Shown one piece after another: positions 31,976 to 43,450 of a stretch of 64,000 nt of DNA. Below the pieces are notes generated by a model, which worked only from the letters and a program-made list of their open reading frames with translations, had not been told where the DNA came from and searched no databases. The stretch is taken from the NCBI GenBank assembly GCA_020002185.1, contig CM034536.1, forward strand, positions 11,160,406-11,224,405, given 5' to 3'. Position 1 is the first letter of the stretch, and each line of letters starts with the position of its first letter. Position numbers and translations under genes: made by a program. Source of the stretch: Paraescarpia echinospica (taxonomy: Eukaryota > Annelida > Polychaeta > Sabellida > Siboglinidae).

Positions 31976-32385
31976 GTTGACACGACTTTACATTTGTTTA
32001 AACTAATTTATGTATATACTATGTATACACATATCCCATGCGAAACAGTCATCATATTCCATGCTGCCGTGTTCATCCATGAAGTAAAAATCCGAAATAC
32101 CTTGATTTTGTGCATATAAACATTCTACGATATTTACATTGTTGTGGAGAGCGAGCTGATAATGTAATGGTAACTTACGTGGCACGCTGTGCTCTGGGTT
32201 GTCATACGGGTGTAGATAGGTGTGGCTGCTGTACGAGATGTTCAGCGGTGGCTGACACAGTGATCCGGCAGCTGTCGTCGTGGACCGTGTGACGGCTCCG
32301 TGTGGGTAGGGTTGGAGTGTATTTAATAGGGCCGGGTTATTGGTGTGCAGTGGAGTGTGAAAGGGGTAAAGGGTGGGTGATGATA
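31976..32385. other. Intergenic DNA, weak minus-strand frame only
   Basis: A minus-strand frame of ~140 codons (32,003-32,437) contains LPLHYQLALHNNVNIVECLYA, loosely like an ankyrin repeat, but only one such unit is present. No other support. Confidence 0.25.
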
Positions 32386-32493
32386 TGCAGTGCTGCCGAC
32401 CGGTGACTACCACATTTCTCATGTGCAGTGCTGCCAACTGGTGACTACCACATTCCTCATGTGCAGTGCTACCAACTGGTGACTAGCACATTC
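32386..32493. repeat. ~38-bp tandem repeat, three copies
   Basis: Unit TGCAGTGCTGCCAACTGGTG followed by ACTACCACATTCCTCATG, with few differences among the copies. Confidence 0.85.
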
Positions 32494-32846
32494 CGCCCTC
32501 CTTATGATGTTTGATCGTCCCCTTTTAGAGCACCCAACTTGAATTCCACTTTAAAATTTATATAAATATGTAAGTAGTAAGTGACCAACTAGTCAATCTA
32601 ACAAAGTCAATTTAGCAAACCTAATGAACTTGACAATCGTTATATAATTATACAACGTGTTATTAGCATATTACAAGTGATTGTTGTGAGAGTTCAAAAA
32701 CATTCAAAAACCAAAACTCCTTATAAACATTATAATCATGGTGGGCAACGAAATGTTGTTGCACTAGTCATATTTGACCATGCAGTGCAAGGACAGTGTG
32801 TTGTTGACAGCAAGGGCTGCTAACCGGCTGCTGTGATGTACGCGTT

Positions 32847-33475
32847 CTACACCTTGTAAAACGCCTGCGCGTTGAGGGTGGCCACGCGAAGCACTCTCCA
32901 GCTTGGCAGATTGTGCAGTGCTGCAACATACCGCGCCTGATGCACCAGCTCGTACGAGTGCCTGTGGTTATAACCCCGTGGTAACAACAATAGGGCGTCG
33001 GTCTCCAGCACCAGCCGGTATTGGTCGATTTGTCGTGCCAACTCGCCAGACCATGGCGGGGACACCGACTTGTTAGTGATCCCAAACACACTGTTCGTAA
33101 ATTGCCGTACCCACTGTCTTTAGTCTGCCAGTCTACCGTTGGAGCAGTGCACATGTATCAGTTGGCGCTGGTGTGTGTTCTTCCCCAATATTGCCAGTGC
33201 CTTATATATGACGCTGGAGAAGGGAACGCCTGCGTTCCCACGCAAGTTGAGAACCCGAGGCTTCTCCAACTCCTTAGCCAGGGAAATACGCTTCGCAAAC
33301 AACTGCCGTTGACTAGGAAGTGAATGTGGTGGCTCCAAGTAAACAATGCCCCACTCGTCAATCGCTTTATGACAGGTCGCAGCCAATCGTCTGAAAACAG
33401 GCGTTATCCTCCATTGAGGGGAGGATGTCCGTACTAAACAGGTAAGTTCTTATATAGCTCAATATCCCGTCCTCA
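32847..33475 (-). pseudogene. TatD-like deoxyribonuclease domain, decayed
   Basis: Minus-strand text, 5' to 3': EDNACFQTIGC (~33,415), then in another frame YLEPPHSLPSQRQLFAKRIS (~33,335-33,276), VLNLRGNAG (~33,252), RQLIHVHCSNGRLAD (~33,167-33,123), an in-frame TAA, VFGITNKSVSPPWSGEL and YRLVLETDALLLLPRG (~33,026-32,980), ending ATLNAQAFYKV. The HC..G and LxxETDA motifs plus final NA..F are TatD-family signatures (metal-dependent DNases, TATDN2-like). The usual GE.GLDY motif here reads DEWGIVY, so metal ligands are altered. One frame change and one stop make it non-functional. It is on the same strand and downstream of the Ty3/gypsy pol. Confidence 0.7.
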
Positions 33476-33479
33476 GGAC

Positions 33480-35380
33480 TGCTCAAAGCGCTCTACACTT
33501 GAATCCCTGGCAGACCTGTTCAATCGAACACAATCTCGACTTCTCTGGGAAGCATTCAGCTACGCTGCAATTAATGCGAAGACTATTCGTACACAAATAT
33601 CCACCACTGTCTATAGCCAGGTAGTCATTCATACAGCTGAGTGAACTGAAACAATGTAGAGTAAACGAACTTGCCCAAGGTTCGACACCGTCGCACAGGA
33701 TTCGAACCCGCATTCTCTCAGTCGAGAGCCGGAGCTCTTACTGGAGCGCTGCTGCGCTCTACTATCTCCTCGCCAGAGGGAGAAGGCTGTTTCCCGCGCT
33801 TGGACAGGTTCTGTGATGAAGTCAAATGGGACAGCAGTTCTCTCCTGGGTTCGTATCGCCTGGTATTCCTTCGCTCTGAAGTCCCTAGTCTTTAAGTGAC
33901 AGCTGGAATCCATGGCGGACTCCTTTACGGTGTGAGTCCCATGGAATGAGGCAGACGAGACTACGCATTCTCTGAAGGTGTCCTGCTTGTGGGGTGGCAA
34001 CTCCGCCAACATCCTTCCCATACTGTCTCAATTGAGGAGCGTCACCGGGTGGTTGGGTGGACAAAGCCGAATGTCAACGGCAGCAATGGGTCGGCCCATC
34101 AACTCGGCTACTTCGGCTAACGTGGTCCGCATTGACATGTTAGATCGGGAGTCCTGCTTAGGGTACCATGCTCTCTTCCTAAGGACGACCAGCTCCTCAA
34201 AGGTGTGGATGAGGGCCATTCTCCGCGTGCTCTCGAGGATTTCAATCACGGAATACGCCCACCTTGCAAAATGTGGAGGAAACTACCCCTTCTGTCTATC
34301 CTCCACATAATGCTCGGCCAGATGAGCCCGTAGGGGAGGTAGGGCGCCAATCTGTTGCACACACAGCCAGCAAGCGGTATATGGATGGAAATTCCAAGGT
34401 AAGTGTGCTACCACGACATGAATTCGCATGTAATCGGTTGTTGTCTTACACACGGTGCACTGCCGCAGCCCAGCTTGTACCTTTCTCCTGTCCTTGGGTG
34501 GGACTGGTTCGGCAGTAGACGACGCATTTTGTGCCGCATCACCAGAAAACAGTCTCCTTCTCCTCCGTCCGCCTTGACAAGGCCTTCAGTTGTAAGAGTA
34601 CTGATGATAATATTTGAGGATAGCTCTCGGCCATCAGCTCACATTGATCATCAGAGGAGACGGAAGGTGGAAGTTGAGAGGCCTGTGATCTCTGGCATCT
34701 ATATCGTCGCCGGCGTCTCTTACCGAATACAATATGGGGGCCCTAGCCTCGAGGCCTTGGGCATCCTCCACAGCGGGTAGTGTGTCAGGACTACTGCACG
34801 TCGCCACTGGTGTTACCCCTGTGCATATATTGCGTACGAATGGCGGTGGTGTGTGTGGGCTACTGCCCGTCGCCACTGAATCTATTCTCGTGCAAACGGT
34901 GCAAACAAACGGTGCAAACGAGTGACGATGATGTGCGAGGATTATATCTGGTGCGTGTGGTACCCCCGTGTATAGGGATGACGTGGTAGCTGGGTTTACC
35001 GTCGTGCATGTAGTGCGTGGGAGTGGTGGAACTGCTGTTGGTCGATACCCCTGTGTATAAAGGTGAGGTGTTGGCTGGGATTGTCCTCTTGCACAGGGTT
35101 CGTGAGTGGGGTAGCACAGGAGCACTGCTGTGCGCCGGCATCCCCGTGTAGTGGACGTGCATGGACAGTTGCGTCTAATGACACATGCACGTCACCCAGT
35201 GTCGCATACGACATCAACGTGCCTTTAACTGCGTTGTCTATGTTTTGGAGGACGCCCAGTGTGGCAGTCTCAATGGGGACTGACTCGGATGGCCTCCACT
35301 TCCTGATAGGGCTTGTGACGCAATCGGTGTCGGTAGCATCCATCTGTAACATAATTGTTGTAATTGCTGTTAGTTGTCAT
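33480..35380 (-). other. Pro/Thr/His-rich decayed region between integrase and TatD domain
   Basis: Overlapping minus-strand frames carry repeated short patterns such as SSPHTPPPFVRNICTGVTPV and HVHYTGMPAHSSAPVLPHS that read like degenerate tandem peptides (35,160-34,780), then unassigned text (34,250-33,630). On the same strand a box-B-like GCGGGTTCGAATCC occurs at about 33,700, perhaps from a SINE. I cannot assign a product. It may be the linker of a retroelement polyprotein or of a TATDN2-like host gene. Confidence 0.35.
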
Positions 35381-35382
35381 AC

Positions 35383-36430
35383 CTACGGGGTCGATTGATA
35401 GGTCAACCTTCGCGTGATTTCCTCTTGTGTGGTGGTCAATTTCATTTCTCGCCTAATTAATGGTTGGTTAGAGTTGAATAATGACCTAACCACATCGAAC
35501 GGATCGTCACTGGTCGTGGTCTCAACGGGAGGCCACCCACCCAAGTTGAGGATTACCTGTCGCTTCCATCTTATCCGTTGGGGGGTATCGCAGTCGTCGC
35601 ATATGGCCTTTTCCATAAGGGGAGAAATGTCTCCACGTTTGTTCCAGAATTACAGTCACTCACCAGGTCACACACAACAAATGTTCTTTCTCGAATTGGG
35701 GTTTCGTGTGTCATAATCTCTTTTCTGACGGTTTTGTGCCTTACGTAGATTATTACGTGCTGCTATGAAAGTTGTGTTGATTTTATCAACCAAATCCTTG
35801 AGATAATTAGCTGGTGACTGTCTCAAGGAATTTACATTAGCGAGCCCGAATAGGATCTATTCAGGCATGCACACTTGTCGTCCTAATAGTAACATTTTGG
35901 CGTGAACCTAGTATTTCGATTCACCGTGGCTCGTAGTCTCATACCCAATGTAACCAGGTGTTCGTCCCATCGGAACATCTTATCAGTAAGATAACACCTG
36001 ATAAAGGAGATAACCGTTTGGTTTTGTCGCCCTACTTGACCATTGGGACAGGGTAGGCGGAGTGTTGTCGTAGTCTTTTCGACTTGCATTAACTTACATT
36101 GATCGGTGAACAATTGACTATCAAACGTCCTCCCCTGATCTGTGTGTACCTGTAGAGAGGGCCAGTATGTGGTAATTCATTGTTCGAAGAAAGCCTTAGG
36201 TATTATTTCAGCAGTTTGTTCGGGCAATGCATGTAGCTCTAGCCAATGAGTGAATTGGTCCAGCATCACAAGTACGTATTATTCCCAGATTCGCTCGTTC
36301 TAAGCGTACCAGTTCCCCAGAGACCCCCGCCTGGTAGTGGAGCAACTGTGCACACTGTGGTCGTCCCACTTCGCTTATCTGGCATACAGCACATGTGTTC
36401 ACAAACAATTGACAGTCTCGGCACATACAG
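35383..36430 (-). pseudogene. Ty3/gypsy integrase and C-terminal tail
   Basis: Begins with CRDCQLFVNTCAVCQ, the Cys pair of the zinc-binding HHCC module (36,425-36,380). Then, in another frame, LFTDQCKLMQVEKTTTTLRL and NGQVGRQNQTVISFI (36,113-36,010), where the catalytic Glu of the usual VER motif is Gly. The downstream text MPEQILFGLANVNSLRQSP-like and QNRQKRDYD (35,860-35,730) is the gypsy post-integrase region, ending with CDDCDTPQRIRWKRQ (35,600). Integrase would join element DNA to the host; the lost Glu and frame breaks make this copy inactive. Confidence 0.75.
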
Positions 36431-37158
36431 GTCCAAAAAAAGCTTTTCCCTAGTTTTGTCTATGTTTTCTCTCTTTCCCTGTATCCTCCGATACTGCTAT
36501 CGTGGGTCATTTGGAGTACGTCCTGTCTCATTGATTAAAATACCATTAACGTTAATGTAGGGGGACCAATCTCTTCCTCCTAGCAACAATACAAGGCCCC
36601 ATCCTGCATATGCAGTCGATCCCTATTGTTCCATAATTTTCGGGTACCCACCCCTTGGAAATTTAAGTCGTTTTGCGTAGGAGGCTCCTTTTCTAATCAG
36701 GTGATCACGCATCGTAATTCAGTGTTTTACATCTGTGACTCCTGTAATTCCTGTGAGCTGTTTGGTTCATATACTTTGGGCCGATTTGTTCCTCGCCCAT
36801 TATATGATTGATTTCACTGGATACACTGAGTTGTTTTGTTGCTAACGGTACTACGTAATCAACTTCCTCCTCGACTTTTCCCCACTGGTTGTGTAGTTTT
36901 GTACAATGTGGACAGCCACCGCAATGTACAGAACTTACTTCTTAGCCAGCCTCATAACAATTGCATATTTCATGTTCGTCTGGTATTCGTGACAATGCAT
37001 CTGCACTGGAATGCCTAACTCCAGGTCTATGTTGGATAGACATGGAGTACTAAGTCAGTTCTTCCAGCCACCAACCAAGCTGGCCGACAGGGTGTTTGAT
37101 GCGGAATAGCCACGTGAGTGACTCATGATCTCTTTAGAGTAAACTCACGGCCAAGCAG
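36431..37158 (-). other. Decayed spacer between RNase H and integrase of the gypsy element
   Basis: Expected to hold the RNase H C-terminus and linker. Only short frames survive and no clear motif is visible. Confidence 0.4.
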
Positions 37159-37476
37159 TTAGTGTTTGTAAAGGCGTGTGAACATTAATATAGCCAACAA
37201 TTCCTTACATGTGGTGCGGTACCGTTGCTGAATTGGAGTCAAAGTGTGCGACGCAAAGGAAATTGGACGTACTATTCCATTTTGTACATGATACAGGGCA
37301 TCGCCAATTGCCACATCTGAGGCATCTGTATCAAGGATGAATGGGTCCACTTTGTTGGGGAAAGCCAGCACTGGCGTAGTTGTCATTACGTGCTTTAGTT
37401 CCTGTGACGCCGCTTCGCACGACTCATTCCATTCAAATGGCTCTTTTGGTTTGATCAATGCATATAGTGGTTTCAT
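37159..37476 (-). pseudogene. Ty3/gypsy RNase H domain
   Basis: MKPLYALIKPKEPFEWNESC, then FILDTDASDVAIGDALYHVQ and RPISFASHTLTP followed by TCKELLAI, the RT/RNaseH 'RNase_H_2'-type block with the first catalytic Asp (DTDASD) and the Glu (KELLA). The frame is open for 105 codons, then breaks. It follows the RT directly in the usual order. Confidence 0.85.
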
Positions 37477-37671
37477 TGTTTCAGATAACCCCTGAATTTA
37501 ATCCCTGTGATAGTTGGCAAATGCTGTGAACTTACTCACTTGAAATGCTTTTACTGGTCGTGACCAATTTAGTACACTCTGGATATGATCATTAGTGACG
37601 GAAAAACCCTCGCGGGACACTTCACGTCCAAGGAAGCGAACCTCCGTGCTAAACAAGGATTTTTTTTGGTT

Positions 37672-38166
37672 TCAGCTTTGCACCTCAAATCTCTGGAGAA
37701 ATACTTCCAGGTTATTGAGGAACTCCTCAAAGCTCCTTCCCAGTACAGTTACGCCATTCAGATATACTAGTACCTTGTTCCATGCGAGACCGCGTAGGAC
37801 AAGATGCATGAATCTTTGGAACGAGGCAGATGCATTACATAAACCCTGGGCGATTCTGACATTTTCGAAGAGGCTATATTTGGTTAGGAACGCCATCTTA
37901 TGACTGTCATGTTCATCTACCATTATTTGCCAATAACCGCTGTTTAAGGTGTGAAACCACAGGATGCCTGCCAAATTATCGAAATATTCTTCGATCAGGG
38001 GCAGCGGAAAGGCATATTTAAAAGTTTTCACATTTAATTGTCGATAGTCAACTCTATATCTTACTTCCCCATGTTTTTTTCTTACTAAGACAGGTGCAGA
38101 TGCCCACTCTGATGTAGATGACCTTATTACTTGATCATTAAGCATATTACTTTTCTTCGTCATCAT
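37672..38166 (-). pseudogene. Ty3/gypsy reverse transcriptase
   Basis: Reads VIRSSTSEWASAPVLVRKKH, YRVDYRQLNVKTFKYAFPLP, LNSGYWQIMVDE, KMAFLTKYSLFENVRIAQGLCNASASF (in part) and the catalytic region, where the usual YxDD text reads VYLNGVTVLG. The active-site aspartates are therefore lost. 164 codons are open. Order PR-RT-RH-IN on the minus strand is that of Ty3/gypsy (Metaviridae-type) elements. Confidence 0.88.
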
Positions 38167-38428
38167 GGAATTATAGTTGTGTGCGCCTTAACCGTTCCCG
38201 GGTGGGGTTTTCGTTATGAGTAATTAGACGATGGCGCATAAGAGTGAATTTTCTCCAATTGTTACTGTTCTTGGAGAAAACAATACCATATTTAAGTAGT
38301 AGGGGCCCTAGTGCAACTTTTTCCTTAATACATATGTTCTTTTTGCTCTTGTAAACATGTCCTCTAAATGTGGCAGTGTCTGAGACTCCACCTCCTTTAG
38401 CTTAGTGGAAACATACCTCTCGTCTAAA

Positions 38429-39207
38429 CTATGATCTGGAATAAGTGATATTGCATTCATTGATCGTGTTTACCTCCTCCCACAATGGTCCATCATCCAC
38501 ACTAGTATTCCCCGCCATTTCAATACGATTGACCTGAATGCTTTCTCCAGATGGTTCTAAACTAGCATCCAATATGGCATCCAATTCCACTGCCTCAACT
38601 AGTATTTGTCTTTGTCGTAAGGTAACCGATTTATTGGAATCATTGATAATCTTCATAATAACGGGCCCATTTCCCCCGTTAATTATACAAGACGGGATGA
38701 TTAATTCGTCCGTCATTTCCAGTGAAGTGACGGAGACATTCCATGCAGGGTTTGTGCCTTCTACCATCACATTACCCCCGTGTTTTGGTGGAATTACGGT
38801 GCGTTGCGCTACTTGTATTCTACTTATATTGTAGCTCATTGTTGTCCCCTTTCTTCATCAGGGCACGCAGAGTAGCACCGTCCTTTATTACAATGCTGTT
38901 GTCAACGTCCACTACACTGTGATGCTCTAATAGAAAACTGAGCCCAATAATACAGTAGTATATATGTTATCGGTCCCACCGCCACACAAATCCTGTACTG
39001 ATTTTGTTGTATGGTCAATGGGAGTTTCTTGATAAGATGACGTTGCATATACAACTCTTGTTCTGCATTTTTAATGGTTATGAACTCCGAGGACGTGGCA
39101 GGTATATGTTCTAATGTGTCTACCACCATCAGTACTTTCCTAGTGTCAAATAACGCATGAAGCAGCCTGGCAAAATATCGAAATCTACCAGCGTCTTCTG
39201 CTGTCAA
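38429..39207 (-). pseudogene. Ty3/gypsy protease and linker region
   Basis: Frame 39,207-38,902 reads RKVLMVVDTLEHIPATSSEF and QRHLIKKLPLTIQ. The following frame (38,839-38,429) reads ISRIQVAQRTVIPPKHGGN, LEMTDELIIPSCIINGGN and MKIINDSNKSVTLRQRQIL, the linker typical between retropepsin and RT in gypsy elements. No clear D(T/S)G survives. Gag is not recognised upstream, and no LTR pair was found by eye. Confidence 0.55.
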
Positions 39208-39209
39208 CT

Positions 39210-39869
39210 ACCTTACAAGGTTATTGTAACACCCTTGAACTTCATAGCTCCCCACCCATGTCTTTACCCACACTCGAAGATTTTTGTCCCTTTTCCGCCT
39301 ACGATTAACGAATCTGCTAATCACGAAAATGCCTCAAACATTCACAACTGCCCGAACAATATCTTCAACGGAAGGCGCTATATTGTTAAAATTCCCATTC
39401 ACAATGGAGCCATCTGAAGAGTCGCTAATCACTGTATAGTTTCCATATTTTCCCGATAGATGACAAGGTAAATACCAAACTTCATTTATAAATAGATCAT
39501 CAAAATGACACCTCTGTGTTTTTGTAATACATCACCAATTGGTAGATTCGCGACCGCTGCTCCTAGGATGCCAATTAACATTGAACGAGGCGACTGGACT
39601 TTAGAACCTTGGCGGATATGCACTTACTGTTCACCAAAATGCAAAACAAATGATGGTCATTATTCAGATAATAACTGCTGCTTCATGAAAGCATTGTACA
39701 TTAAGTGTGTCGTGCATGCATATGCGACTGGTTATGGGTCCTGGGAGGAGATGCGCTTACAATACAACAACGTGTAAATAAATGATGGTTATTATTCAAG
39801 TAACAACTGTCGCTTTATGGAAACATCGTATATTCAGCTACGACGTATTTGTAGGCTCTTAGCCTACAG
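39210..39869. other. Spacer with a diverged ~130-bp direct repeat
   Basis: AATGATGGT(C/T)ATTATTCA(G/A)... occurs at ~39,648 and ~39,780 and stays similar for about 70 bp. No gene is supported, although a 90-codon plus-strand frame spans 39,505-39,777. Confidence 0.4.
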
Positions 39870-39968
39870 ACCCCGACTTTCTGAAGGACGTTACTGACGT
39901 CGACATCCGCAAGAAGTACGAGGAACAACCCAGCTCTACTGAAGAGGAATTGTTGGCTAAACTGATAG
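39870..39968 (+). CDS. Possible isolated 99-bp host exon
   Basis: An open phase reads PDFLKDVTDVDIRKKYEEQ and STEEELLAKLI, a charged helix-rich sequence with coding-like composition. It is preceded by a good acceptor (TTAGCCTACAG) and followed by GATAG|GTATCC as donor. The other two plus frames have stops. The exon would be phase 1 at both ends, so it could be skipped without a frameshift. I do not recognise the protein. It may belong to a host gene whose other exons are outside the window or displaced by repeats, or be chance. Confidence 0.35.
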
Positions 39969-40880
39969 GTATCCTGCATGTCAACCAGTGTTTACACGTT
40001 GTCTGTATCTATACCAATACATGCTGTGCGTAAGGCACTGGTAGTAGTAACATCTTGCACACTGTTATGTCATTTTCGCTATCGTAACTGTAACAGGGCC
40101 ACTGTATTAAATATGACTGTTGTGGTATTAGCCGTAGCAGGTGTGCACATACGTTGCAAGTTACATTTGCATGTATTTGTATACTGTAAAACAATATACA
40201 ATAACACAAGTAGTAACACTAGCATCAGTGTCATTAAATGACAGTAGTGATACCCAAGCAACTTACTTGGCATTGCAGATAAACAGAAGTCCATATTTCA
40301 TAACCAGGTGCACGAATAATCCTGTGCGATATAATCGACAGAGGAACGGCGTTTTCAATTAAAACGTACAGTACAGATCTGCGTTTTATATTATATATAT
40401 TCTATTGTTAATCGATTGACGACATTGCTCATGGTACACATAAATGAAGAGATTGCCCATGGTGCATGAAAGTGACTATTCATTCTGATATGATTGTCAA
40501 AATTAATTGTATTTAAATATACATTTCGACTGTAAAATCTGTCACCTCAGTTACGTTGGACAATCCCGTCACTTACCTTTTTCTTTTGACAGGTCTCTTC
40601 ATGTTTTTATCACATCACGCAGTCTTTTTCGCACATGTGACGATACTTTTACCAATTATGCCGATCTTCTGCAAATGTCTCCCATCGTTTCTGTGAGACT
40701 GATAATATGGATTGTGTCTAGTGTTGTAGAGTACTGAGTAGTTTATAGTGCATGCGCTTCACACTGAAAAAGGACACGAGTGCGCAAACCTCACCTGCTT
40801 GTACATAATCTCTCCACAGACAAGACTCTAGCATGACCTCCTTGTGGTACAACACTGTAACTGGGCACCTTACGGCCACA
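39969..40880. other. Intergenic DNA; weak GIY-YIG-like trace
   Basis: No gene is supported. The plus-strand text FDCKICHLSYVGQSRHLP at ~40,520-40,575 resembles the start of a GIY-YIG nuclease domain as in Penelope-like elements, but the rest does not follow. Confidence 0.3.
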
Positions 40881-40889
40881 GGCTTGTAT

Positions 40890-43450
40890 GCTAGGGATGT
40901 AGGAGAAGGACAACGCTGAATCCAAACCCGGGTAGACCCAGTTCATTAGCCTTGGCAGGCAGTGGGTCTAATAGACGGAACACTCTGATTTCAAAACCAT
41001 AGACGCTGAGCCCGGGCTGGCCAACTGTGGATATCCCGAGAGGGGTAGTTGGAACCCTGGTGGAGGAAATCCATCTAAAGGTGGAAGAGTCCAAATCATT
41101 GGCCAAAGGCAACCACAATCTAGTCAGCCAGTGGCTCGGCGACGGAAACAACAACTAATGAAAGAACATGAAAAGCTCTATTACACACACCAGGGTTAAA
41201 ATCCCTGATACCAAAGTTGATTGCAGCAATGGGACACAGGTGATAGTTGCCACCAATTATGAAGTAACCTCCACAAAGTCTCAGGAAAGGGATGTTACTG
41301 ACGATAATCCTAATGCAGCTACCAACATTCTCAGGCCAAAAAGGTCAACAATCATCAGCACACTCAACACACGAACATTGAGATCAACAGTAGGATTTCA
41401 CAAGCTACAATAGCATGCTATGAATAACGGCATCGAAATTGTGTGTCTACAAGAGCAATATAATTGCCTGGTTTAAGCAAATAGCCGAGTAGCCAAAAGG
41501 ATATTGCCAAGAAAGACAAAAACACTTAAATGGCTCATTCTGCATGATGAACCAGATGTTTGTCAAGAAAGAACAGATGTATTCAAGAACGAGTGAAACT
41601 CAAAGGAAACTCGTGCTTATGCATACAATCAAGCAGAATATAAATAATACTATAGACTCCTCAGTGAATGTTAACTTTCACATAGGTAAGGTGACTCTCG
41701 GTGAGCATGGAAAGTTATAAAGCATGTAACTAGCAGGAAATTAGCACTTAGGAGTAGATTAAATGGAACATGTCCAGAAGAAAGAAAAAATCATTGAAAA
41801 AACCACTTTGAGAACCTTATTGGCCAAACACCTTCAACTGTCAACACCAATCAAACCATAGAGGGAGAAAGTGATTGAAAATGATTTGTATATTAGCCCT
41901 GACAAATTCACTTTACTCGAATTGGATGAAATGCTCAAGAAACTGAAATGTGGAAAAACAACTGGACTAGATGGATTAATTCAAATCAACACTACTGGAA
42001 CTGTGTAATCATATCTTCAATAATCTTGTAAAGCCTAATGCTTTCTCAAAACGTTTGTTAGTACCCCTTCCAAAGAAAGGGAATCCCGCACTGGCAACAC
42101 ACTATCGATGTATCACCTTGATACCAACAGCAGCTAAGATTTAGAATCGGCTCTATTGCAAAGGTCGATCTACAACTGGCCACATATTAGCTCTGCTCAG
42201 AATTGTCGAAGAATCAGATGTCAACAACTTGCCTGTAGTATTAGCATGTACATTGCTTCCGGACTCGGTTACATTAAGAGTTTTGAAAAGTTTGAGCCCG
42301 ACTCAAAGAACACAGAAACACAAGGGGCCCACTCACAGCAGTAGGTGAACACAGAGTGAATGAGGACCACAACATATCGGCTAAAGACGAAAAGATACTC
42401 TTTTGAGAAAACAACTTCTGGAGAAGAAAAATCAGTGAGGCCATTGAAATCAGAGAGAGGCGACCAGAAATCAGCAGGGATTCCGGATACAACCTTTCCT
42501 CGATCTTCGTGGAAGTGTTGTCATGTGACAGTTACCAACATAATCACATGACGATCGAGAATGGCGCAAACGAACGCTGATGATGACGTCGTGAAGATGT
42601 CGAAAGCTCCGTTCAGAGCAACATATAACTCAGAAAAGTAACTTACCATATTTGCCTGTAGTACTTATATTTATAGATTTCCAAGAGGTATTCGATTCTG
42701 TTCACCGTGGCCAAACGTTGTGAGTGCTATTGAAGTCCTATGCAAACACGACAGCATCCATTATTTTACCTGACTGAGAAACCGAATTCGTTGGCATTAA
42801 GGCCGGTGTTTTACAGGTGATACATTAGCTCCATACATATTTATTATAATATTGGACTATGTCATGCGACAATCAAGGAAAGAATCTGGTATTGACTTTA
42901 CCATCAGAAAACGGAGTTTTCAAAGGAAGAAATCACATATCTTGCATATGCTGATGATCTAGACCTGGTAAGTGATAACGTCAAGTCAGTACAGAGTTTA
43001 CTGGACAATGTTGTGAACAATGCAATAACTGTTGGTCTGACTATAAATGTGAATTAACTTTATATTGTCAAACTGCAGTGCCACAGTTGAAAGTATGTTG
43101 TAGTACGGAGCAGTTACCTGGACTCTCACAAAATAACTAGAAAAAAAACTGCACGGAAGTTACACCAGAATGTTAAGAAAATGCATAAATGTCCACCGGA
43201 GCAACAAGCTTACAAATGAAGGACTATATGGACAGGTAGACAAACTTACAACGACGGTTCGCAGTAGGCGCCTACAACCAGCTGGCCATTACTATCGTAA
43301 TACCGAAGAACCGATGTCAACATTCAACCTGTGGACACCCACACATGGAAAGAAAAACAGAGGGAAACAGTAGACATACACTGAGGAGATCTGCGAAAAC
43401 CTTGATATTGAAGAAACAAACCTTCCATCCCTGATGAAGGATCGACCCAT
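40890..43450 (+). mobile_element. Non-LTR retrotransposon with endonuclease and RT, split by a Penelope-like fragment
   Basis: Plus strand: a 5' leader with CCGGGCTGGCCAACTGTGGA (41,013), endonuclease start STLNTRTLRST and NGIEIVCLQEQYN (41,360-41,465), RT pieces LLELDEMLKKLKCGKTTGLDG (41,918-41,975, read in part), PLPKKGNPALATHYR (~42,070), FIDFQEVFDSVHRGQ (42,672-42,715), ICSADDLDLVSDNVKSVQSL (~42,940-43,005), and C-terminal LRKCINVHRSNKLTNEGLYG and HGKKNRGKQ (43,172-43,370). The catalytic YADD has become SADD. Many stops. Interrupted at 42,241-42,651. Confidence 0.8.
42229..42663 (+). mobile_element. Penelope-like GIY-YIG fragment with 12-bp target duplication
   Basis: TTGCCTGTAGTA occurs at both 42,229-42,240 and 42,652-42,663, and the LINE reading (NLPVV ... 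VLIFIDFQ) continues across it, so the 411 bp between is an insertion. It encodes SAVGEHRVNEDH-like text, then FWRRKISEAIEIRERRPEISR and DSGYNLSSIFVEVLS (42,410-42,520), matching the C-terminal end of GIY-YIG proteins of Penelope-like elements, followed by a short 3' region. It is 5'-truncated. Confidence 0.7.

Noticed and set aside
32003..32437. Ankyrin-repeat gene
   Set aside because: Only one weak unit is visible and no flanking repeats or splice structure support it.
33660..33770. Functional tRNA gene on the minus strand
   Set aside because: Only a box-B-like GGTTCGAATCC is convincing; anticodon and acceptor stems do not form properly. More likely a SINE head or chance.
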